Source: an uncultured Prevotella sp.
GTDB taxonomy: Bacteria; Bacteroidota; Bacteroidia; Bacteroidales; Bacteroidaceae
DNA length: 42,804 bases
Assembly (NCBI GenBank): GCA_945830055.1
Contig: CALZXH010000012.1
Coordinates: forward strand, 1 to 42,804
Reading direction: 5' to 3'
The translations under genes were made by a program, and so were the position numbers. Each line of letters opens with the position of its first letter. Positions within the stretch are counted from its first letter, which is position 1. Positions 36,894 to 42,804 of this stretch are shown piece by piece. The notes beneath the pieces were generated by a model that was given only the letters and a program-made list of their open reading frames with translations, was not told where the DNA came from and did not search any database.

Positions 36894-37165
36894 TCGACCG
36901 CACGACGTTCGGTCAAGTGATTGACGGAGGTCGGTCAATTGATTGACCTCCGTCGGTCGATTGGCTGACGCCGTGCGGTCGATGAAGCGGACGAGAAGAT
37001 AATGGAACAAGAAAGGACAGAATAACCTGATTATAATAGACAGTCGAGCCTTAAGAATAATCCAAATGATTGGCAAGTCCACTTTTACGTGGATATCTGT
37101 CTGTTTATCTATTACAATAAACATGAGCATATAAATAACGTGTATTCGTCGAACTCACGTTATTT
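36894..37165 (-). repeat. Intergenic modular repeat, copy C (reverse orientation)
   Basis: The shared end motif lies at 37144-37161 in inverted orientation and is part of a hairpin (AAATAACGTG at 37133-37142 with CACGTTATTT at 37156-37165). About 165 bp of AT-rich sequence separate it from a core where CGGTC recurs at 36910, 36932, 36954 and 36976, exactly 22 bp apart. The core is bounded by TCGACCGCACG (36894-36904) and its complement (36972-36982). It contains GACGGAGGTC/GACCTCCGTC (36923-36932, 36945-36954) around TCAATTGA. No second end motif was found. Confidence 0.7.
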
Positions 37166-37408
37166 AGTATCCATGAGGCTGTATTATGTCTATGAATCCA
37201 GCAGAGATGATGGAAAGAGTGTCTATTATTTCTGCGAATAAAGGGGAAAAGTGTCTATTGGAATATTTGGGAAAGACAGGAAAAAGACATTGACAAATGG
37301 TTTCCGTTTGCCGTAAAAACAGAATCTAAAGCACATAAAAGGCGATAGAAAACAAAGCATAAGTCTTGTTTTTTCATCTTGCCGGCATAGAATCTCACGG
37401 ATTTTGCC

Positions 37409-37417
37409 TATATTTGC
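37409..37417 (+). promoter_or_regulatory. -7 element for the YfhO-type gene
   Basis: TATATTTGC ends 30 nt before ATG 37448. No TTTG at the right spacing was found. The rest of the gap, 37166-37408, holds two copies of AGTGTCTATT but otherwise nothing I recognise. Confidence 0.5.
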
Positions 37418-37447
37418 GCCCGTAAAACAATAACAAGAACAAAGACA

Positions 37448-39994
37448 ATGAATACTGAAACAAGCCAAAAGGGCGTTTCCTGCAACTGTTCATGGCAGTG
37501 CATGTTGCGCCGCTGGGCTCCCGAAGCACTGGTGATACTTCTGTTTGCTGCCATCTCGTTTGCCTATTTCTTTCCTGCAGACATAGAGGGGCGCATCCTT
37601 TACCAGCACGACAGTTCTGCCGGCCGCGGTGCGGGACAGGAGATAAATGCCTACAGGCAAAGTACTGGAGAGACACCCCGCTGGACAAACAGTCTGTTCT
37701 GCGGTATGCCCACCTACCAGTTGGCACCCTCGTACAATAGCGCCACACCCATGACCATGGCGGCAGACGCCTATCACCTGTGGTTGCCCGACTACGTATG
37801 GTACCTTTTCGCTTATCTTCTTGGATTCTACATCCTGCTGCGTGCCTTTGATTTTCGCCGCCATCTTGCCACGCTCGGTGCGGTGCTGTGGGCTTTCAGT
37901 ACCTATTTTCTGATTATCATCGCCGCCGGACATATATGGAAAGTGGTGGCACTGGCCTATCTGCCGCCAATGATAGCAGGTATCGTACTGGCATTCCGTG
38001 GCAAATACCTGCCTGCGCTGATAGTGACCACTATCTTCACCGCCTTTGAAATCAACGCCAACCATGTGCAGATGACCTACTATTACCTGTTTGTCATCCT
38101 GCTGATGGTGGTAGCTTACCTGATAGATGCCATCCGTACCAAAAGAATGGCGCACTTCGCCAAGGCGGCATCGGTATGCCTCATCGGTGCCGTGCTGGGC
38201 ATCATGATGAACATTTCCAACCTGTACCACACCTATCAGTACAGCAAGGAGTCGATGCGCGGAAAGAGCGAACTGGTGAAGGCAAACAGTAGCAACCAGA
38301 CCAACAGCGGTCTGGAACGCGACTATATCACCCAGTGGAGCTATGGTATCGACGAGACATGGACCCTGCTGATACCTAATGCCAAGGGAGGTTCTCACCA
38401 TATACGGCTGGCATCTGACAGCAAGGCGATGGAGCGTTGCGACAGCGAGTTCAGCCAATACGTGGGACAGTGGTACCAGTACTGGGGCGAACAGCCCTTT
38501 ACTGCAGGTCCGGTGTATGTGGGAGCCTTTGTAATGACGCTGTTTATCCTGTCACTGTTTATCGTCAAAGGTCCGGTAAAATGGGCACTTCTGGCTGCCA
38601 CCATCCTCTCGGTACTTCTGTCATGGGGTAAGAATTTCATGCCGTTCACCGATTTCTTCATCGACTACGTGCCCATGTATGCCAAATTCCGTACGGTGTC
38701 GTCTATCCTGGTCATTGCAGAATTTACCATCCCCCTGCTGGCGATGCTGGCACTGAAACGACTGGTTGAAGAGCCGCAGTTGCTGCGCACCAAACAGCGA
38801 TGGATATATCTCAGTACGGTTCTCACCGCGGGTTGTTGCCTGCTTTTTGCCATTGCACCTACCACCTTCTTCGACTTCGTTTCCTCACGTGATACTGCAC
38901 AGCTACAGCAGTATGTGCCGCAAGAGTATCTGGGCACCATGCTGGGCAATATCAGCAAGGTGAGGGAGAGTGTGTTTACAGCCGACTGTTGGCGTTCGTT
39001 CTTCATCATCCTCGCAGGCACCCTGCTTTTGCTGGTCTATCGTACAGGAAAGATGAAGGCCACTCTGTTGGTAGGATGCCTGCTGGCACTGTGCCTATGG
39101 GATCTTTGGGCAGTCAACAAGCGTTACCTCTATGACGGTATGTTCGTAGATAAGGCGGTGAAAGAGCAACCCGTGGAGAAGACAGCCACCGAAGAGATGA
39201 TACTGCGCGACAAATCACTGTATTACCGTACCCTCAATCTCGCCACTGACACCTACAACGAAAACGAGACCTCCTATTACCTGAAAAGCATTGGAGGCTA
39301 CCACCCCGCCAAACTGCGCCGCTATCAGGAGATGGTGGAGCGCTACATCAGCAAGCAGCAGATGGCACTGGCAAACGCTGTGGTGAAAGAGCAGGGTGAC
39401 ATGACAAAAATCAATGGAGACAGTATCTTCCCCGTGCTCAATATGCTCAACACCAAGTATATCATCTTCCCGCTGCAAGACAGGCAGACGGTACCTATCG
39501 CCAACCCGTACGCCTATGGCAACGCATGGTTTGTGGATGAGATCAAGTATGTGGATAACGCCAACCAGGAACTGGATGCGGTGGGAAGCCTCAACCTGCG
39601 CCACAGCGCGGTGGCAGACAAGCAGTTTGCCGATGTACTGCAACAAGCGGTACAGCAAGACAGCACCTCGATAGCCACACTCACCTCATACGCCCCCAAC
39701 AAACTGACCTATGATGTGACCTCGGAAAAAGGAGGCATTCTGGTGTTCTCGGAAATATACTACCCGGGATGGACAGCCACCATCGACAACGAGGAAGCCT
39801 CACTGGGCAGAGTGAACTACATCCTGCGCGCCGTACAGGTGAAGCCTGGCAAGCACACTGTAGTACTCTCGTTCGACCCGCAGAGCGTCAAGGTCACCGA
39901 AGCCATTGCCTACAGCGCCTACATCATCCTGCTTATCGTCGTGGCGATGATTGCCGTCATGGCATGGCGCAAGCATCGGACATGCGGGAAGTGA
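37448..39994 (+). CDS. YfhO family multi-pass membrane protein
   Basis: An 848-residue inner-membrane protein. A short cytoplasmic N-terminus leads into WAPEALVILLFAAISFAYFFP, then about a dozen hydrophobic helices to about residue 560. A soluble domain of about 220 residues follows, and a last helix (AYSAYIILLIVVAMIAVMAW) lies near the C-terminus. The motif HDSSAGRGAGQEINAYRQSTGETPRWTNSLFCGMPTYQ and the late FSEIYYPGWTATID are typical of YfhO proteins. In Firmicutes these take part in glycosylation of lipoteichoic acid; in Bacteroidetes the role is unknown, but a GT-C-type glycosyltransferase fold is likely. The cyclophilin gene begins 32 nt downstream. Confidence 0.87.
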   Translation: MNTETSQKGVSCNCSWQCMLRRWAPEALVILLFAAISFAYFFPADIEGRILYQHDSSAGRGAGQEINAYRQSTGETPRWTNSLFCGMPTYQLAPSYNSATPMTMAADAYHLWLPDYVWYLFAYLLGFYILLRAFDFRRHLATLGAVLWAFSTYFLIIIAAGHIWKVVALAYLPPMIAGIVLAFRGKYLPALIVTTIFTAFEINANHVQMTYYYLFVILLMVVAYLIDAIRTKRMAHFAKAASVCLIGAVLGIMMNISNLYHTYQYSKESMRGKSELVKANSSNQTNSGLERDYITQWSYGIDETWTLLIPNAKGGSHHIRLASDSKAMERCDSEFSQYVGQWYQYWGEQPFTAGPVYVGAFVMTLFILSLFIVKGPVKWALLAATILSVLLSWGKNFMPFTDFFIDYVPMYAKFRTVSSILVIAEFTIPLLAMLALKRLVEEPQLLRTKQRWIYLSTVLTAGCCLLFAIAPTTFFDFVSSRDTAQLQQYVPQEYLGTMLGNISKVRESVFTADCWRSFFIILAGTLLLLVYRTGKMKATLLVGCLLALCLWDLWAVNKRYLYDGMFVDKAVKEQPVEKTATEEMILRDKSLYYRTLNLATDTYNENETSYYLKSIGGYHPAKLRRYQEMVERYISKQQMALANAVVKEQGDMTKINGDSIFPVLNMLNTKYIIFPLQDRQTVPIANPYAYGNAWFVDEIKYVDNANQELDAVGSLNLRHSAVADKQFADVLQQAVQQDSTSIATLTSYAPNKLTYDVTSEKGGILVFSEIYYPGWTATIDNEEASLGRVNYILRAVQVKPGKHTVVLSFDPQSVKVTEAIAYSAYIILLIVVAMIAVMAWRKHRTCGK

Positions 39995-40026
39995 CGGCAG
40001 GTAATCAAACATAAGATGATAACGTT

Positions 40027-40764
40027 ATGAGACATTTTTCTTCTTTAATTGCCATGCTGATGACTCTTCCGTTGCTTTCAAACGGAGGTATTACAATGGC
40101 GGCAAGAACTGTTGATGGCATGGCGGTGAACGATAGCCGCGAAAGCTGTACCGAAGTATTGTTCGAGACGACAGAGGGCAACATCCGTATCGTTCTCTTC
40201 AACGAGACGCCCGTACATCGTGACAACTTCGTGAGACAAATCGATGAGCATTTCTACGACAGCGTGCTTTTCCACCGTGTGATACGCGACTTTATGATTC
40301 AAGCCGGCGACCCAGATAGTCGTACGGCACCTCCGGGGGCGAAGATTGGCGAAGCCGACTGTGGCTATACGTTGCCCGCAGAAATACGCTACCCTGCCCT
40401 ATTCCACCGGCGCGGCATGGTGGCCATGGCACGCGAGAGCGATGAGACGAATCCCGAGCGCCGTTCCAGTTGCAGCCATTTCTATATAGTATGGGGCAAG
40501 TGCTTTTCTGCCGCTGATATAGAAAAGATGAGAATACGGCTTGACAGCACGAGCAAAGGAGCGGTAAAGATGACGCCAGAGATCATTTCCACCTATTGCA
40601 ATATCGGGGGAACACCTCATCTCGACGGAGCCTACACTGTGTTCGGAGAAGTAACAGAGGGACTCGATGTCGTTGAAAAGATTCAGCGTACCGACACCGA
40701 CAACAACGACCGTCCCATAAAAGATGTAAGGATACTGCGTGCCGTTGTCACACGGCGCCGATAA
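40027..40764 (+). CDS. Exported cyclophilin-type peptidyl-prolyl isomerase
   Basis: A 245-residue protein. The N-terminus (MRHFSSLIAMLMTLPLLSNGGITMAA) looks like a signal peptide, so folding help in the envelope is likely. The cyclophilin core is clear: VLFETTEGNIRIVLFNETPVHRDNFV, FHRVIRDFMIQAGDP (F82-H83-R84 hold the catalytic Arg), HRRGMVAMARESDETNPERRSSCSHFYIV and AYTVFGEVTEGLDVVEKI. An insertion of about 40 residues (WGKCFSAADIEKMRIRLD to about STYCNIGG) separates the last strands. Such insertions are common in Bacteroidetes cyclophilins. It probably shares a transcript with the YfhO-type gene. The stop is part of a small hairpin (40757-40784). Confidence 0.92.
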   Translation: MRHFSSLIAMLMTLPLLSNGGITMAARTVDGMAVNDSRESCTEVLFETTEGNIRIVLFNETPVHRDNFVRQIDEHFYDSVLFHRVIRDFMIQAGDPDSRTAPPGAKIGEADCGYTLPAEIRYPALFHRRGMVAMARESDETNPERRSSCSHFYIVWGKCFSAADIEKMRIRLDSTSKGAVKMTPEIISTYCNIGGTPHLDGAYTVFGEVTEGLDVVEKIQRTDTDNNDRPIKDVRILRAVVTRRR

Positions 40765-40815
40765 CCTTCTTTTTGCTTATCGGCAGAAATTATAGTAACC
40801 TAACCCACACCTTCG

Positions 40816-42171
40816 TCAATCCCTGTAGTTGTGAGTGATATGGTGACGGATATAGGCATGATGGCCATAGAGAGTCACCACCGTGAAACAGATGACGGGA
40901 ATGAGGAACGAGAGATTGGTAGAGGGAAGGCCGAGGAGCTCTACACCGCTGTCGATGACAGCGGCCTGTAAAGGCGGGAATACCGAGCCGCCGAGGATGG
41001 CCATAATCAGACCTGCACCTGCCACTTTCACATTGTCACCGAGCCCGCGTAGTGCAATACCATAGATAGTGGGGAACATCAGTGACATGCAAGCGCTGAT
41101 ACCCACCAGACAATAGACACCGTAACGGTTGGTAAAGAGCAATACACCACTCGTTGCCACTATCGCCAGTACGCCGAGAACGGACAACAGCCTGCCCGGC
41201 TGCACGAACTTGAGGAACCAGGTACAGACAAAACGCCCCACAGAGAACAGCACCAAGGCTATGATATTGAATTTCTGCGAAAGGATTTCTGCACCACGCT
41301 CATCAATCCCCTCTTCCATGAACACGCGGGTACCGTACTGGATGATAAAGGTCCAGCATGTTACCTGCGCACCTTCATAGAAAAAAAGTGCAATGACACC
41401 TTCACGGTAATTCGACACCTGGACAAGCTCCTTGAGGCTCACCGACAGAGGCTTGGTCTGATGAGTGTCGCCATGTTTAGGCATCTTCACTACTCTGACC
41501 AGTACGAAGAGCAACACTATTACCGCTCCAATAAACACATAGGGCTGTATCAGCATACTGAGGTCGTGGTTCTTGAGCAGTTCAAACTGCGACTCGGAAA
41601 GCATCTTGCGAGACTCGGAATCCATGGGATTCATACGTGCCTGCACGAACTCCATCGCTACAAACATACCCATCAGCGCACCGAAAGGATTGAATGCCTG
41701 GGCAAGATTGAGACGCTGTGTGGCTGTTTCCTCGCTACCCATGCAATAGATATAGGGATTGCAACTGGTTTCAAGAAACGACAGTCCACATGTCATCACG
41801 AAATATGCCAACAGGAAGGGGGGATAGACACCTAACGCCTTGGCGGGCAGAAAGAGTAGCGCACCACAAGCATATAGTCCCAGACCCATCAGCACGCCGG
41901 CCTTGAACGAATACTTCTGAATGAAGATGGCTGCCGGAAACGCCATGACGAAGTACCCCAAATGGAATGCCACATGCACCATAGCTCCTTCAGTGACTGT
42001 CATCCGGAAGATTTTGGAAAACGCTTTCACCATTGGAGCGGTGATATCATTGGCAAAGCCCCAGAAGGCAAAGCATGAAGTGATGAGAATAAAGGGCAGC
42101 AAAAAACTCACCCCATCCTTGACAAGCAGACTATTTGTACGCTTGACATTTTCTTGTTTTTCTGTTTGCAT
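40816..42171 (-). CDS. fucP: L-fucose:H+ symporter family permease
   Basis: A 12-helix major facilitator of the FHS family. The ATG at 42171 (MQTEKQENVKRTNSLLV) gives 451 residues and lies downstream of a consensus promoter; an extension to 42279 would cross the promoter. FLLPFILITSCFAFWGFANDITAPMVKAFSKIF is the FucP signature, with the proton-linked Asp in the first helix. LSFLETSCNPYIYCMG (the conserved ETxxNPY) and NLAQAFNPFGALMG also match. Fucose is the likely substrate, supported by GH95 and Fkp in the window, but related members carry glucose, galactose or N-acetylated sugars. Confidence 0.85.
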   Translation of the reverse strand: MQTEKQENVKRTNSLLVKDGVSFLLPFILITSCFAFWGFANDITAPMVKAFSKIFRMTVTEGAMVHVAFHLGYFVMAFPAAIFIQKYSFKAGVLMGLGLYACGALLFLPAKALGVYPPFLLAYFVMTCGLSFLETSCNPYIYCMGSEETATQRLNLAQAFNPFGALMGMFVAMEFVQARMNPMDSESRKMLSESQFELLKNHDLSMLIQPYVFIGAVIVLLFVLVRVVKMPKHGDTHQTKPLSVSLKELVQVSNYREGVIALFFYEGAQVTCWTFIIQYGTRVFMEEGIDERGAEILSQKFNIIALVLFSVGRFVCTWFLKFVQPGRLLSVLGVLAIVATSGVLLFTNRYGVYCLVGISACMSLMFPTIYGIALRGLGDNVKVAGAGLIMAILGGSVFPPLQAAVIDSGVELLGLPSTNLSFLIPVICFTVVTLYGHHAYIRHHITHNYRD

Positions 42172-42248
42172 GTTATTTTTCAGGTTAAGGAGGAAACTCT
42201 TGTCCTCAAAGCCAAGAGCCATGGGGCATATTCGTTCCAGCCTGAATA

Positions 42249-42280
42249 CAAAGGTAAATATAATGGAGCAAACAGCCAAA
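42249..42280 (-). promoter_or_regulatory. Promoter of the fucose permease gene
   Basis: On the minus strand, TTTG (complement of 42277-42280), a 20-nt spacer, then TACCTTTG (complement of 42249-42256). The leader is about 70 nt. The TTTG box overlaps the T-tract of the rplS terminator. Confidence 0.65.
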
Positions 42281-42309
42281 AAAAGGATGGTTTCTTGCAG
42301 AAACCACCC
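42278..42309 (-). terminator. Terminator of rplS
   Basis: On the minus strand an 11-bp stem (complement of 42299-42309 with 42285-42295, one G-U pair) with loop GCA, followed by seven T. It lies 26 nt beyond the rplS stop. Confidence 0.85.
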
Positions 42310-42335
42310 CTTTATTTTTTGTTTTTGCCACCGAC

Positions 42336-42698
42336 TTACTGTGCAGCAACAGGAGTTCTTCTCTCCTTGATACGTGCTTTCTTACCAGTGAGCTTGCGCA
42401 GATAGTAAAGTTTGGCGCGACGCACCTTACCACGCTTGTTCACCTCAATACTGTCGATATTGGGTGACTCGATGGGGAATATACGCTCTACACCCACGGT
42501 ACCAGACATCTTGCGAACAGTAAAACGCTTCTTGTCTCCGTGACCGGCAATCTTGATTACCACACCACGATAAAGCTGGATACGCTCTTTGGTACCCTCG
42601 ATAATTTTGTAAGCGACAGTAATAGTGTCTCCAGAGCGGAACTCAGGGAACTTTTTGCCGGTTGCAAATGCTTCTTCAGCAACTTTAATTAAATCCAT
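42336..42698 (-). CDS. rplS: Large ribosomal subunit protein bL19
   Basis: A 120-residue 50S protein at the subunit interface. [56 protein letters not shown] and [25 protein letters not shown] are the family blocks. It is monocistronic, with its own terminator and a -7 box near the window's right edge. Confidence 0.98.
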   Translation of the reverse strand: MDLIKVAEEAFATGKKFPEFRSGDTITVAYKIIEGTKERIQLYRGVVIKIAGHGDKKRFTVRKMSGTVGVERIFPIESPNIDSIEVNKRGKVRRAKLYYLRKLTGKKARIKERRTPVAAQ

Positions 42699-42791
42699 CT
42701 TGAATTATTATAATTAAATTTGTTTATCGTTCCAACGCAACATAACAGGCAACTCGTAACTTCCTGCCAGCGATTACGCCGAAAAGCGGTG

Positions 42792-42799
42792 CAAAATTA
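42792..42799 (-). promoter_or_regulatory. -7 element for rplS
   Basis: TAATTTTG on the minus strand, followed by C, about 93 nt ahead of the rplS start. The upstream TTTG would lie outside the window. Confidence 0.45.
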
Positions 42800-42804
42800 C
42801 TACA

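Noticed and set aside
36894..36982. Possible plasmid-type iteron origin
   Set aside because: Spacing fits iterons, but there is no rep gene or DnaA-box cluster, and related arrays occur at two other places in an ordinary chromosomal context.

Overview
The window looks like a chromosomal segment of a Bacteroidales bacterium, most likely Prevotella-like. The evidence is the gene content (MurF-Alr fusion, bifunctional fucokinase/GDP-fucose pyrophosphorylase, GSCFA protein, DUF3098, type B L31, GH95, GH28 and a GH97 remnant) and the promoters, which repeatedly match the Bacteroidetes pattern TTTG-N19/20-TAnnTTTG rather than the E. coli type. No tRNA, rRNA, CRISPR array or transposase gene was recognised.

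Layout: 1-2.3 kb, groES (cut at the left edge), groEL and a candidate small RNA. 2.7-7.4 kb, a secreted DUF4450-type glycosidase-like protein and a sugar kinase fused to a RapZ C-terminal domain. 7.5-13 kb (minus), GH95 alpha-L-fucosidase, the 3' remnant of a GH97 gene, guaA and a MurU-like nucleotidyltransferase. 13-19 kb, a low-complexity secreted protein, a histidine phosphatase, L31, a candidate minus-strand small RNA, glutathione peroxidase-trxB, and typA. 19-26 kb, rpsO and the minus-strand run ftsX-DUF3098-uppP-truB-queA-folK-GH28. 26-35.4 kb, radical SAM protein, MaoC-like hydratase, fkp, GSCFA, murF-alr and a hexuronate transporter. 35.4-42.8 kb, luxS-mtnN, a YfhO-type membrane protein, a cyclophilin, an L-fucose permease and rplS.

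Functional themes. (1) Cell wall: AmgK-like kinase, MurU-like uridylyltransferase, UppP, FtsX and MurF-Alr. (2) Fucose: fucosidase (GH95), fucose importer (FucP) and fucose salvage to GDP-fucose (Fkp) occur as separate loci. (3) Pectin: a GH28 polygalacturonase and a hexuronate importer. (4) Methyl-cycle/AI-2: mtnN with luxS. The carbohydrate genes are scattered singly among housekeeping genes, with no SusC/SusD pair in the window.

The main unexplained signal is a family of three intergenic elements (about 2282-2535, 19740-20034 and 36894-37165). They share the end motif AACGTGAGTTCGAYGAAT, then about 160-180 bp of AT-rich sequence, then a core of short repeats phased at 21, 22 or 10/23 bp. 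The core repeat differs between copies while the end is conserved. The middle copy has perfect 21-bp terminal inverted repeats. No encoded protein is evident, so this may be a non-autonomous mobile element or a dispersed protein-binding array.
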